This document shows, in pieces, positions 31,833-44,372 of a stretch of DNA of 64,000 nucleotides (position 1 is the first letter of the stretch; every line of letters starts with the position of its first letter). The DNA comes from Gnetum montanum (Eukaryota > Streptophyta > Gnetopsida > Gnetales > Gnetaceae): the NCBI GenBank assembly GCA_015680685.1, contig MNCI01037652.1, positions 211,614-275,613 of the forward strand. The letters run 5' to 3'. The notes beneath the pieces were generated by a model, which ran no database searches, was not told the origin of the DNA, and saw only the letters and a list, made by a program, of their open reading frames with translations. Made by a program: the position numbers and the translations under genes.

Positions 31833-34200
31833 ATGTCTTCTTCTTCTCATAGGCATGAAAATGTCAAACCACCTATCCCATAAGAACACAAAGTGGTATA
31901 TACTCATCTATGCCTGATTTCACCTTCATCCTACATCAAGATGAACAACTATGATGGCATAATATGGAAGACAACATTGTAATGGCTACCAATCGATCTA
32001 TGCCCATGATGTTGCTTCAAACATTTAAGAAGTTAGGCATTCAAGATCATCAAGATGAATACGTTGTGCATGATTATGAATACTGGGACTACCATTCCAC
32101 TAAACACAATGCAAGAGAGATTGTCACTAGGAGAGGCATCATGAGGTTGTGAAGGAAAAACAATTCACCAATCCTTTGTTCTTACTGAACCAAGATGATA
32201 ATGAGGACCCTCCCTCTGGGGGCTCTCAACATGAAAATTTTTCACCCCTTGTTACTAATGATGGGGATGTGACTCTGAATCTAAGGTCCATTATCAACAA
32301 TCTAGGATCAAGGAAAGATGGTAGTCAAGGAAGCAGTTTAGACAAGTGTTAAGATAATAATAAAATTGACGAATGTGGTCATGACAACTAAGGGAAGTTG
32401 GCAGACACCATGGTGGTGGTAGTCATCCTTCCTCTTCATCGTCTTCATCTACTTCTTCTTCTTCTTCTTCCTCTCTTGATTCTAAAAAATGTCATAGAAG
32501 GAACAACCATGATGGAGGTGAACAAAGGAATAACAATAATGATCATCATGCCCACAATGAACAAAGGGATAATAGAGGACATCATCAATGACAATGAGAT
32601 AATAATGATGATGACACTTTTTTGGTAGCTCGAAGCATGCTTAACATTGCAAAGGTAGTCAAGATCCAAACTAGGCATGTAAAAGATAGTTGGATCAAGC
32701 ATGTAGACATGAACAATATCCCAAGATTTGAGGGGGACATAACTGTAATCCATAGACATATTTACAAACCTTTCACAATGCCTACACCTTACAAAACATA
32801 GAGAATGATTGGTAGGAATTGAAGCTATTCCCTAGGACACTCATCAAAGAAGCAGAAAGCTAGTACCAATCCTTGTAACCAGAATCCATTCACAGATGGA
32901 GTACCATGCTAGAACTATTTAATGATAAATACCAAACATACTCCAAAGTGTCTAATCTAAGAAGGTAAATCCAAGGTTGGAAACAGGGATCACATGAACC
33001 ATTGGATGCCACCATGGGCAAATATTATTCTCTTTTACATTGATGCCCTAGCCATGGTTATTCTCAAAGGGAACAACTCCACCACATCATAGATGGACTC
33101 AAAGCAGAAACCCAAAGAACTCTTGGGGTTTGTGCCCAAGGAAGATTGTTTGAACTAAGAGCTTATCAAGTCCAAAGGCTAATAGAGTAGGTAGCAAAAG
33201 AAGAAGGTGAGTTTCAAAAAAGGAAAAGTATAGAATAATATACTAGGGACACTTCCATTAGAAAAAAGGAGGTCTAATTCTATGATGAGGAGGAGTCACC
33301 ACTCGATGAGGTGGTGAACAAGAAAACCTTGCCCACACAAAGATTTATTTCTAACATTTCAACAAAGGTTAACAAACTATGGAACTCTTTGGATGAAAAA
33401 TTCCAAACTTCTATGAATATTTTTGAAGAATCCAAAGAGCAAAATAATGATCATAAACGTAGAAGGTGGAAAGAAGCTAAACATGCCTACCATAGAGGTA
33501 AGGGCAAAGCTACTATAGTAGAAAAAGTTGTGGAGATAGACTTTGATGATGATGGTGGATGTAACGTTTGTCAATATGACCATCCTAAGGGATGTTGCCC
33601 TGTGGTGTTACACTTACAAGAGTCTAGGGTGTATGCATTGAATCCATGACTAACAAGGAGGCAAGCACCCATACGATTACCTTATCTTTAAGGAAATTCA
33701 AGGTAGTTCCAATAGCAACAATAGGCTTACTATCCAAGTGGAGCTCTACCACAATCATATGAGCAATACCAATAGTGGCACCAACCACAATCATGGGGAA
33801 TGCCATCTCCAAGATAGTAGTACCCTTATAGGCAACTAGATCCATATGGGTACTATGTTCAGCAATCCATTTCTCCACAAAGCTTTGTAAGCCATGCCTC
33901 ATTCCAACATCACTATTATCCTCTAGAGTACCATCAAATTCATTACCATTCTACCTGAGGGGAGCATCTATATCTGTACCATCCTCCACATCCATCTACA
34001 CATATCCCTTCACCCTTAACTCAATTACCTTCTACACCATCCATGCAAGGTGAAATTTCCCCACAGCCATAGTAATGAAATGCTATGAGGGCTATACATT
34101 TACAACCAAACTTTCATCTGAACAGTTCAAACAATCAATCCAAGAAATAATGCAGTTGGTTGCCCTATATCTCCAACACTCTCATCCTCTACATTAAACA
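31833..34200 (+). pseudogene. Athila-B gag, decayed
   Basis: The ATG at 31833 begins MSSSSHRHEN. A GDVTLNLRSIINNLGSRK block lies in an open piece at 32149-32352. A poly-serine tract (about 32424-32477) follows after a frameshift. The WKQGSHEPLDATMGKYY region corresponds to the same part of Athila-C. The last open piece (33311-33649) is lysine-rich and ends in CNVCQYDHPKGCCP, a possible zinc knuckle. The role would be the capsid/nucleocapsid precursor. Confidence 0.8.
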
Positions 34201-34289
34201 CATTCAAGGCCCTTCAAATCAAACGCCATCTCAGATCCACACTATGATGTTAACTCATGCTATCTCTGATTGGATCAAGGGTGGCAACC

Positions 34290-34690
34290 TTCCCAGGAAA
34301 AGATTTGACCTAAGAAGTCCTCTTATTTATATATAGATTGCTGGACATGAGCCATGCAAGGCTCTTCTTGATTCTGGTTCCAATGTCAATCTCATCTCCC
34401 ATGACATGTATAAGGCCTAAAACCTACCACCTCTCAAGAAGAGTAATATCCATTTGGAATTTGCAAACCAATCAATCACTATCCCTTTGGGATTAGTGGA
34501 GGACATTATGATCATAGTTTATGGGTGGTCCTATATTGCTGATCTTCTGGTGATCAAGGTAGAAAAATGCAAAGGCAACTTTCCAATAATTATGAGATGT
34601 GCATGGTTTAGCATAGTTGATGCACGAATGGACATCAAGGACCTCTCCTAGGAAATCTCTAAGGAGAATAAATTTGGACACCTTCATAAG
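34290..34690 (+). pseudogene. Athila-B aspartic protease
   Basis: The active site reads ALLDSGSNVNLIS, with the catalytic Asp codon at 34370-34372. It is followed by NQSITIPLGLVEDIM and a decayed ILGRAWLS-type end (CAWFSIVDARM). It is the only Athila protease here with the catalytic Asp kept. One stop near 34420 (TAA) splits it. Confidence 0.88.
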
Positions 34691-35209
34691 AAGTGTGTTC
34701 CATGCATTACGTATAATGATAATGGGTATAACTGCATGTAGAAAATCTAGTCCATTACAAGTACATACATTAAAGCATGCAATCAGTATGCACATGAAAC
34801 TGATATCCAATGGTGTCTGAACATAGCAACCATAAAATGAGAGGGCATCCAGTGACTAAAAACTAACTCTGATAGTAGCACACTATGCAAGGAACCCTCT
34901 AAGAGCTGAACATGTGCTTATGTCAAAGGTATGGATGAACTCGAGCAAGTTCATCACCAAATCTTTGATGATGAAGCTAATGATACTTATTGGGAAGAGT
35001 TGAAAATCCTTGATAATTTCAAGCAAGAGCCCCTAGAGTTAAAAATCTATTAGCTAACATGGAGTATGCATTTTTAAACAATGGCAAGCTGGTTATAATC
35101 AATGCAAATCTTGCTCTCAAACAAAAAGACAAGCTATTGAAGGTGGTCAAAAAATGGCCAATAGCCTTTGCTTGGTTATATCCTAAACTAACTAGAATTG
35201 GTTCAAGGA

Positions 35210-36510
35210 TATGCTAGCATCGTATCTACACCAACCTAGCCACGAAGCCAAGAAGATAGCCATAGAGGCAACTAAACCCCAAGTTGAAGCAAATCACAAA
35301 GAGGAAATCAAATAACTCCTCAAGGTAGGGTTCATCTATCCCATCACAAATAGTAAGTGGGTTAGCCCACTCATAATTGTGCTAAAGAAAGGTGGCAAGT
35401 GGTGAGTCTACATTGACTTTAGGCTATTGAAGATGACAACATTTGAAGATCATTTTTCATTGTCATTTGTGGATCAAGTGTTGGACACCATATCTAGGCA
35501 TTGTTATTATAACTTCTTGGATGGTTATAGTGGCTATAATCAAATTCAGATTATACCAGAAGATCAGGCCAAAACAACATTTATAAGTTTTTGGAGGACT
35601 TTTGCATATTATGAGATGTTGTTCAGTTTGCATAATGCCCCTACAACACATCAACACCTGGTCCTTAGCATTTTTCAACAGTAAATTGGTAGTAGGGTAT
35701 AGGCCTTTATGGATGACTTCTCTACCTATGGGGCTACATTTGAGTAAGGCCCAGATCACCTTGAGCAAGTACTGAAAAGATGTGTTAGAACAAACCTTAG
35801 GCTTAATTGGCAAAAAAGCCATTCGATGGTCTAGGAGGGCATAGTACGAGCGCACAAAATTACTCAAGCAAGGATTGATGTAGACCTAGAAAAGATAAGG
35901 GTCATCCAAGGAATCACATGTCAAATATAGATAGGCAAAGATGTTCAATCATTCCTTAGACACACTAGCTACTACTGGTGATTTATAGAGAATTTCTCTA
36001 AGATTTCAAAGTCATTGGTTAAGCTTACAAAGAAAGATGCTCTATTTATCTAGATGAAGGAGTACGAACATGCATTCTAATAGCTAAAGGAAAACCTCAT
36101 AGAAACTCCAATCTTATGAGAACCAAAATACTCTAGGACATTTCATATAATGAAAAATGCATCTAATTATGCCTTGGGAGCCATGCTTACATAGTTGGAT
36201 GATAAGAAACATCCATATTATATTCACTATGTAAGTCAAAGCATTGTGGGTGCACAGTTAAATTACACCACAACTGAAAAAGAACTAATGGCAGTGATGT
36301 ATGCTCTTGAAAAGATCAGGCACTATGTGTTTGGCTATAAAGTGTTTGTGCACATAAATCATAGTATCATCTGCTTCCTAATGAATAAGCCAAAGGTGAG
36401 CCCTCGTATCATACAATGGCTCATAATCTTGCAAGAATTTGTTCTCACAATGGTAAATTGGAAAGGGACTGAGAATGTGGTTGCTAACCACCTCTCTTGA
36501 TTAAGATGGG
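35210..36510 (+). pseudogene. Athila-B reverse transcriptase and RNase H
   Basis: RT motifs in order are KWVSPLIIVLKKGGKW, FLDGYSGYNQIQI, KTTF, and the active site AFMDDFSTYG (FMDD at 35706-35717). RNase H follows: YYIHYVSQSIVGAQLNYTTT, EKELMAVMYALEKIRHY, ending TENVVANHLS at 36500. About a dozen stops interrupt it, several of TGG-to-TAG/TGA or CAG-to-TAG type. Confidence 0.93.
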
Positions 36511-36689
36511 ATAATAAAGAGGAGGAGAGTCTACTCATTGATCAATTTCCATATGAACTTCTCTTTATAGGAGCAATAAATGACCAAGTGGCCACTAAAT
36601 CAAAATGGTATGATGGCATCCTCACTTATCTTCTTACTTAGAAGATGCCACAAGATCTGGACCATAGGAAGAAATAACAATTTCTTCAT

Positions 36690-37547
36690 CAAGTGAAGTA
36701 CTTCATGGAAATCAATCAATACCTTTACAAGGTATGCATTGATGGTTTGGTTCGTTGGTATGTCCCTAATGCAAATCAATTACACATTCTCCAAGATTCT
36801 CATGAAGGTCCTTGTAGAGGCCACTATGCAAGGAGACACATGGCCATAAAAATCCTAATGGCAAGATACTATTGACCTATAATCTTTAGGGATGCCCACC
36901 AATTTGTCTGATCTTGTGAATGCTATCAAAGAGATGGTGGGATAATCAATCGAATGGAGGATCCTCAAGAGTGGATTCAACCATTAGAGCCCTTTGACAT
37001 ATGGGGCATAGACTTCATGAGTCCCATCACACCCATGTCCAATGCAAAGGCATATATCATCATAGTGGTTGACTACTACACCAAGTGGCCAAAAGTAGTA
37101 GCTATCACTAACTGTATATCATCCACTACTACTTGATTTGTACAAAAAAATGTTGTAAATAGGTTTGGGGTGCCACGTGCATTAATTTCTAACAATGGAA
37201 CCCATTTTACAGGTGCCACTTTTTGAAATTTGATGCAACACTTGAGATTTGAACATAAATTAGCAACATCCTATCATCCTCAAGCCAATAGTCAAGCAGA
37301 GGTAACTAACATGGAGATTACAAAGATTCTGACATGAACTATCAACAAATATAGGGGAAACTTGAGCACAAAAATCAACAATGCCCTTTGGCCCTACCAC
37401 TCAACATTAAAACTCCCTATTGGCTACTCTCCCTATGAGTTAATGTATGGGAAATTTCGAATGCTTCTAATTCAATCCAAGCTCCATACACTCTCAATAG
37501 CCTGTGATTTGAATCTTGACTTAAGCCTAAAACAAAAAGAAGATTGA
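36690..37547 (+). pseudogene. Athila-B integrase
   Basis: The zinc-binding domain reads DSHEGPCRGHYARR then SCECYQRDG (about 36796-36940). The core has GIDFMSP (first Asp, about 37005), then SNNGTHF (second catalytic Asp changed to Asn, 37191-37193), then AEVTNMEITKIL (Glu kept). The C-terminal part ends with SLKQKED. The Asp-to-Asn change would inactivate it. Confidence 0.92.
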
Positions 37548-37924
37548 TCAACCTCAACATGCTAGACAAAAATTGATTAGTGGCCCTATCTTCAAATGAA
37601 TTACACAAGGAATTCAACAAACAATGACATGACATTAGAATTTGGAAAGTAAAATTTCAACCTGAAGATAAGGTTCTTTACTAGAACCCCACATGCGTAC
37701 CCTAGAAAACAAAGTTTCAAACATTGTAAGAGGGATCTTATACAATGAATAAAACATTTCCTTCTGTGGCCATGAGCATATACAAAGCTAAGAGCTCAAA
37801 TAAAAAGTATTTGGTCAACATCCAACAAGTAAAGTGTTTCCATAAGCACAAGCAAGCCAATGCAACAAATACCTTAACAAATGTACAACCATGCTCAATT
37901 TTTTAATCTCCTCCTTCCAACTCA

Positions 37925-37940
37925 ATTGTGGGGGAGATGG
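37925..37940 (+). other. Internal polypurine tract (Athila-B)
   Basis: ATTGTGGGGGAGATGG resembles the tract next to the 3' LTR (AGTTGTGGAGGTA, about 42501-42513) but lies about 400 bp after integrase. Athila-C has the same at 61618-61633 (TTGATGGGGGAGATGG). It could be a second plus-strand priming site. Confidence 0.6.
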
Positions 37941-38536
37941 CCATTCATGCTAACCATCCATATGGCTTCTTAGTTTTTCTATTTTTTGTTTTTCATGTTT
38001 TTGATTTTGTAAGTTATTTATATTACACCTTTTTGATTTTCAAAATTTTTCTTATTTTTCCTACTCTTATATATTTTAGTTTATTTCTTTTGAGTGTGAT
38101 TTTCAAATTTTTGCTAATAAGAATGGTTTGTGGTAATAGGACATAGTGGTGGTGTTGCTATTACTAATGGTGGTTTGTGCTTAATGTTTTGTTTGCTAAT
38201 TCCTAGTTTCTATTTTTGAATTTTTGTACCAATGGCTAAGTCATGGTTTCTTTTTCATGAATCAAAGTAGTGAGTCCATGACATCCACCCATCATAAACT
38301 CTAAGATTTTTCTCATTTTGGAACTTTGAGGCCCATTTCATTAAATAAACTTTTAATAAATTGGTGACCTTGGTAGTTTCTAGAATTGGGAAGGATTCAA
38401 AGGTTTGTACAAGGTGTGACTTCAAGGGGACTCAATACTCTTTGTACTCATCTACTTACTTGGGTGCTTGAGTATTTTCCTAGACTTCTTACCATTCCAT
38501 GTCAACCAATAACAGGAAGTCGAATAAATTCTTTCA

Positions 38537-38616
38537 TGGTGTGGTTCCCATTCAAAAAATAAAATAAAATAAAATAAAATAAAATAAAAAACATTATGGG
38601 AATTCAAAGCACATCC
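38537..38616 (+). repeat. Hairpin with A-rich loop (Athila-B)
   Basis: Left arm TGGTGTGGTTCCCAT (38537-38551) pairs with ATGGGAA (38596-38602) and, after a 7-nt bulge, with CACATCC (38610-38616). The loop is a (AAAAT)n run. In Athila-A the matching stem is TTCTCAT with ATGAGAA, so both sides changed together. Confidence 0.7.
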
Positions 38617-39406
38617 CTTAGACAAATAAATAGGCTACAAGCACTAGTTATGGGAGTAGAAAGATATTTTACCCATGCCTAAAGGTCTCCTCTAACTAAG
38701 GTCCTTTCTCACTTAATGGTAGTTGTTTTGTGGAAGCACTCTTGTGTCTTGAGGGGGTGGATTAGTCTTGGAGTGGTGATGCGCAACCATTGAAAGAGGT
38801 TGGTTTTGGTTTGGATAAAGGATGGATCTTCTTAGCACATTTTAAATACAAACTCCACAAGGGACTTCGTATGATCTCAACTCCAAATTCCATTCCACCT
38901 TCTCCATCATCCATCTTTCCTGACTGTAACTCACCTCACTACTAAAGTCCATGTTCTTGATTTCATGTCTTGGTCTGATGTATTTCAATTCTTAATTAGA
39001 ATCTTCTAGGTTTTGATCCTGAACTTCCATCAAACATTAATCACCTATGAGGCCCACAAACTCCTTAGGTTGAGGTTATGTAAGGGCAAACAAGGCATGT
39101 GCCTACTATGGGAAGGACCCACTTGCATATCCCTTGGTTGGGTTCATTAAGCACCTTATCCTTAGGCATTCTTGCAATTAGGATCTTTTATACATCCATC
39201 TTCTTCCTCAAACCATGTGCTCCTTTACATATTTTGTTCAATAAATGCATTATCCATAAAATTTTTCAATTATTAGGCTTTCAAGGATCCTCTTCAATGA
39301 TTTCTTCATATTCTTGGCTTTTCTGGAACTCCATGGACCCCAAATTCATTGAAAAATACCTTGTATTTTTTAAGATATTTAAATTTCAAAATTTTTCCTA
39401 TGGGCT

Positions 39407-39499
39407 CCATATATGGGACCTCGTCAATGGAGTAGACCCATATACGAGGCTTTGTATATGGGGCCCTGTCAACATAGCAGAAAAATTCTATATATATGC
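39407..39499 (+). promoter_or_regulatory. Internal promoter-like cluster upstream of the Athila-B downstream ORF
   Basis: A perfect palindrome, CCATATATGG (39407-39416), fits a MADS-domain CArG box. A 9-bp inverted repeat follows: CCCATATAC (39437-39445) with GTATATGGG (39454-39462) around an 8-nt loop. A TATA-like run, CTATATATATGC (39488-39499), lies 26 bp after it. Fragments such as cctcgtcaa and ggccctgtcaacat resemble the U3 of the same element's LTR. The downstream ORF starts about 440 bp later. Confidence 0.5.
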
Positions 39500-39933
39500 A
39501 CGATCCCCCTTGGAAGTTTTTACATTTTCTCACAAACACTAAGGGAATTTTCAAATTTTCAAAGCCTAGAACCTTCCACAACCCATAACTTCCTAACCAT
39601 TTATCCAAATCACTCTATTCTTTAACCTTGCAACTATCAGAAGTAAGCTCTTCATCGTGGGGGCCACAAATGTACCATTTTTTATAGAAATTTTTTTACC
39701 ATTTTTCTAACTCCCATAAAGGGTTAACTAAGAAATCAACTATTAAACATCGAATTACAAGAGTTAAACCTTTCTAACAAGCTTTGTTAACATCTATAAT
39801 AAATAATTAATAAAATAATCAATATATCATGGTCCAACCTTAGCCAAAGTGTAATTAACTAATGATAGAAGGTATTAAAAAATTTAAAGTTACACATTAT
39901 ATTTATTAATCCATGGATGCGTTATTACTGTAG

Positions 39934-42320
39934 ATGGCACCAAAAGGAAAGCACACATAGGAAGGAAGAAATGGCCTAGAATGGGAAGGGGCAAAGAACA
40001 AGTCCAAGAAGAACCACTTGCAACCTACACCATGAGTCCTCTTAAGAAAGAGATCAAGGTGGAAGCTATCCAATAAATTCTAGAACCAGCAATAGCAATA
40101 GAACACTTTCACCTAGACGATGCACTAGCTCGACAAACAAATCTTGAGGAAACCCTGATGGAAGCTTGCTTGAATCAGATCAAATTAAGAGAGGTCCAAA
40201 AATAGTGTTCTGGGAGTTAAAATTTTTCCCTTTCATAGAGCAAGCACCAAAAGAATTGCAGGATCAATTAAAGGCCTCTCCCATGTGCTCAATCATCACT
40301 TCCACCAGGGAGTGGTACATGGAAGAGAGATTCTTATTCTAGAACAATAGGCAAGCTAGTTCAATGGTCAAAATCAAAGACATCTCAGTGTTCTACTTAG
40401 TGTAGGCCATTACTAAAGTGCTTGGGTTGCTAGAAATAGGGATGAGTCTTGCTAACATCCCAATGTAGGTGGATCCAAGCATCAAGAAAGAATGGATGCT
40501 ATGGTGTTAATCGCAAGGAGTTTGACAGACTCACATTGGTAGAAAAAATCTACTACAAGATTGCAACCTTCCACCTTAATCCCACAGTGAGGCCAAGCAA
40601 AATCATCACCTTTTCTTCCCAAGCATGCACTACTCTGAGTGGGAGATTCCCTATTAACCTTCCACAACTGATCTATTTAGAGATGGAGAAGCAATTTAAA
40701 GAAAATGAACATGGAAGGAAGGCACTTCCCTTCCCATGCCTCATCAAGAAACTCTATTGGAGGGGAGGAATATTCTATTAGATCAAAAATGTTGTTAGGC
40801 ATGTTCTAGTTGCTAACCACCATCTAAGACAAAATGCCTATGGTATCTACACTAGACATCACTACAATCAAGAATGTGCAACTGTCCGTAAAAATCACAA
40901 GTGGCAGAATAAATGCAACACAACATGAAGAACTGCTAGACCAACTGGTGGGAACTGAGTAAATGCTTTCAAATGTCTTTGATATTTCAAACAATATTAC
41001 TGCAACCCAATCAGATTTTCTTGAGGTAAGGGGCAAGAACATCATATCGGAGGGACAACTCAAAACAACTAGGAAGCTGAATGAATGCTTGGCTGCTGAA
41101 GTTGCCAAATTAATAGCCTAGATTATTGACCCTGCATTCTTCAACCTAGCATTAACAAGAGATGAAGACATTGAATAGCTTTACATGAGACTAAAAGGGG
41201 TTTATGGTATGATGGAAATGATAGTGTTCTACTGATCCTTAGCAAAGGTCACACAGCACAAAATTTAGAAGGCCTTGGATCAGACCCACCAAAAGAACAT
41301 GCAATTGATCAAAGAGAACCATCATCTACGGAATGTGAATGAGAGTAAGTAGTAATTAATCAAATTCATCCATCAATAGCATGAGTAACTAACTAGAGAA
41401 AACATAGAATTGAGAAGGTAGGTAGCAGAAAATAGAAACCTCTCCATGGAGGAGGTCCATTCCCTTCACTAGAAGACTACGATTGAGGTAACCACCTGGA
41501 AATTGAAGGCTCTCAAATTTGAGAGAGTCAAAGATCATTACAGAGGATAGGTTAGTCTATAAAAGGAAGTGAATGAAAAACACATCCAATTGGCAAAGGT
41601 GAAAGTGAATGAAACCCTCCAACAACTCTAGCAATGAAGAGAATTATGGTAACCCATCGTTGATGGGATAGATGCCTACAATAAGGTAGAAATCCACATG
41701 AAGGAGTTACACATTGAAGAGATGATAGAATATATGAAGCTTACCAAGCTCTGATATATAAATCTAGCCATGTTTACTATTGGACAACCACTATTAAATC
41801 TTGAGAAATAGGTGGAAAGCTTGTACTTGTTGTACAAGGCTAAGACACCAAGCAAAAGCTTGTAGTGGCAATTGTTGAACTCGAAGTTCTCAAGGGCAAA
41901 TACACTGATTAAAGATCTACCATCGAGAACTTAGATAGAAGGATGAATGACTACTAGGAGCTATAGAATGTAGTTAGGGCATGTAATGTTAAATGCAAAT
42001 AGTCCACTACCTAGTTTGTCAATGTAAAAGAGATGTTCTTAGTAATGCCTTATCTGTGGGATATCCCCATTCCAACCCACATTGGTGATGCCACATGGAC
42101 TATGAATGATTCCCGAAGTAAGGAGGAGAAGATGAAGGCATCACTAGATTCCTTTCTCCTTCCATTGGAAGTTGCATCAGTAGCAGGATAGCCACAATCA
42201 CCTTAGCTATTGCACGTGCTTGAAGCCAGTCAAGTTCCTTCAGAACCTTAGAAGCCTTCATCGCCTGGGATTGTCTGATCTTCTCCACTACCTTCATGCC
42301 ATAAAAGGATGTGCTATCCA
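39934..42320 (+). pseudogene. Athila-B downstream ORF (env-like position), decayed
   Basis: The ATG at 39934 begins MAPKGKH, matching MAPTREA at 63553 in Athila-C. A shared block is REWYMEERF (here) and REWYMGKTY (Athila-C). The best open piece (40449-40781) contains HLNPTVRPSK, FPINLPQLIYLEME and LPFPCLIKKLYWRGG. That style recalls plant proteins annotated as putative plant transposon proteins, but this is from memory and uncertain. Later parts are rich in Lys, Glu and Gln and may be coiled coil. Athila elements are known to carry an extra ORF here, often called env-like; I see no signal peptide or membrane segment. Confidence 0.6.
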
Positions 42321-42513
42321 ATTTTGAGTTATTATGTCATGGTATTCAATTTTGTGTCATGAACACCACAATCTTTGTAATGTGTTCATTTGTACACTCA
42401 AGCACTCAATTTTGTCAAGTTTGTTTGTTTTCTTAAGAGTTAGTCAATAATCCCATACCTTTCCAATTTTGTAAAGGAACTAAAGGATGAGTTTTCATTC
42501 AGTTGTGGAGGTA
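42321..42513 (+). other. Athila-B 3' end and polypurine tract
   Basis: Non-coding. It ends ttcattcagttgtggaggta directly before the 3' LTR, matching the Athila-A minus-strand end (cagttgtgggggta). Confidence 0.8.
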
Positions 42514-43445
42514 TGATGAGTATCAAAGTGTCATGTCAACAAGCCCTCATTGATGGGGCACCATTTACATGGTGTTGCCCCATTGACAAGGCTATGTCTA
42601 CGTAATGTTTACTACATCTATAGGGCACCATAAACATAGCCCTATAATAAAAACTATAAATATAAGCTCACATCCATGTTTATGAGAAATATTTTCATAG
42701 TAGTAGTAGAGCCCTTATAGTTTTTCCATTTGAGAGTTAGAATATTTCTCTAAGTTCCCATAATAGGAGTCAGAAAGTGTATAGATCTTTATTTGAGTAT
42801 TGTTGTACCTGAACCACACCAATGTGTACGATAATAAAAATGAGCCTTTTGATCAAACCTTGTAGCACTTAGAATAGATTAATGATTTATTTATGCATTT
42901 ATTATTTTCATTAATTATGCCATTAATTAAGCTAAATTAGACTTTGAGTGATTAGTTAATTAATTAAGCTAAATAGATTAAACACATAAGTATGACCACT
43001 TCAAGCATAAACACATATTCACTTGATAATCCCAACAGCATTATTGCTTGGTGTGTCCAGTAGCATAGTGCTTAGTAACCCAGCAATCGATACATGGGTT
43101 CAGGACATGTACAAAAAGTGGGACTAGATGCTTATGTTAGAACTAGTTAGAGATTAGTTAAGTAGTTAAACTAGATTAGTTATTAAATTACGTCATCTCT
43201 CTACTTTAAGTACCAAGGAATATAAAATATAAAATAATAAAAATCATATACCTCGATTACACTTAACCATACCATTATGCATCACAAGTGTAATTAGGAA
43301 GACAAATAATGATAATTAGGACAAGGTTCACTTCTTAGAAGACTAGTGTACTAGAAACTATAGAGTCCACAAAATTTGACCAGATTGCACGTGAGTGCTT
43401 CGTGATTCATATGGTTCGGCATAGGGGTATCTCAACCACTCATCA
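42514..43445 (+). repeat. Athila-B 3' LTR
   Basis: It matches the 5' LTR but has an extra stretch upstream of TATA. That stretch holds a strong inverted repeat: ATGGGGCACCAT (42553-42564) with ATGGTGttgCCCCAT (42569-42583) around a 4-nt loop. The TATA box is at 42653-42660. It ends actcatca, then aagaa. Confidence 0.93.
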
Positions 43446-44340
43446 AAGAATAAACTTGAAATAAAAGATTTAGGAAAATTGAAATACTTTATTGAAATTC
43501 AAGTTGATCAAGATAAGAAGGACATCAAAGCTCATTTAATCAAATATGCTTTAGCCATATTGGAAAAATACAAAATTATCAAAGAAAAGATCAAAATGTC
43601 TCCTCTTCCTCATAATTTAAGGATATAATATAAGTTCAATACATGTCTAATAGATGCAACTCAATATAGAATAAAAATTTAATCTCTTATAGTCGTATGC
43701 CACATCAGACTATATCTATAATTTACTACATTCTTCCTATCAAAATCCATGTAAGAATCAAGAAAAACTAATCTCAATGATCTCATACATGTTCTAAGAC
43801 ATATTAAAGTCACAATAGATCATGGAATCATATATAAAAAAGAAAAAGGATAACTTCATGCCTATTTAGATACTAATTGGAAGCATCATAATGATATAAA
43901 ATCTACATCAAGAGTCATATTATTCCATGAAGATAATCCAATATTAAAAAATATAAAAAATAAACTTCAATCAGTCTCTCAACTTGTGAAGTGGAATTCA
44001 TAGCCATGGTTGAATATATACAACATATACCTTGGTTTAAGAGACTTATAACCCACCTAGAATTTCAAGTTAATACTCTAATAAAACTACTTTTTGACAA
44101 TACAACAATCATCTGATTATCAAATGAACATGTTCTACACAAAAAATATCAAAGAATATACACATCAAATATTACTTCATTAAATCATAAGTATAGAAGC
44201 GATCCATCAAATCTAAATGTTTGCAATCCAATGATCAAATGGAAAATTTATTGACTAAATCTCTACTAAAATATAGAAATGGCCACCTTTGCTATGGTGT
44301 AGGTATCAAGAAGATCTATAAATTAAGATAAGAAGATTAG
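43446..44340 (+). pseudogene. Copia-1 RT C-terminus and RNase H
   Basis: NKLEIKDLGKLKYFIEIQVDQ is the usual copia DLGxLxYFLGIEV block, followed by KYALAILEKYK. RNase H traces follow (YLDTNWKHHNDIKSTS, about 43860-43910). The rest is broken by stops. It is followed by a purine tract at about 44360-44372 (aaagcagggac). Confidence 0.85.
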
Positions 44341-44372
44341 AAAAATCATGCATTCCACACTAAAGCAGGGAC

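Larger units (their letters stand above)
37548..39933 (+). other. Athila-B spacer between integrase and the downstream ORF
   Basis: No coding homology is seen. It contains an internal purine tract (37925-37940), a hairpin with A-rich loop (38537-38616), a (AAAAT)n microsatellite inside that loop (38554-38590), and a promoter-like cluster at 39407-39499. The Athila-C spacer (61210-63552) has the same layout. Confidence 0.7.
30805..43445 (+). mobile_element. Athila-B: Ty3/gypsy element inserted in Copia-1
   Basis: LTRs at 30805-31685 and 42514-43445 are flanked by aagag (30800-30804) and aagaa (43446-43450). Removing it rejoins the Copia-1 RT as EFKLNMK followed by NKLEIKDLGKLKYF. It carries an Asp-type primer site, gag, protease, RT-RNase H, integrase, a 2.4-kb spacer and a further ORF before the 3' LTR. 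It is the most complete element here at 12.6 kb, though every frame is broken. Confidence 0.94.

Noticed and set aside
33624-33902. 92-codon minus-strand frame
   Set aside because: It is opposite the end of the Athila-B gag region. No motif supports a separate gene.
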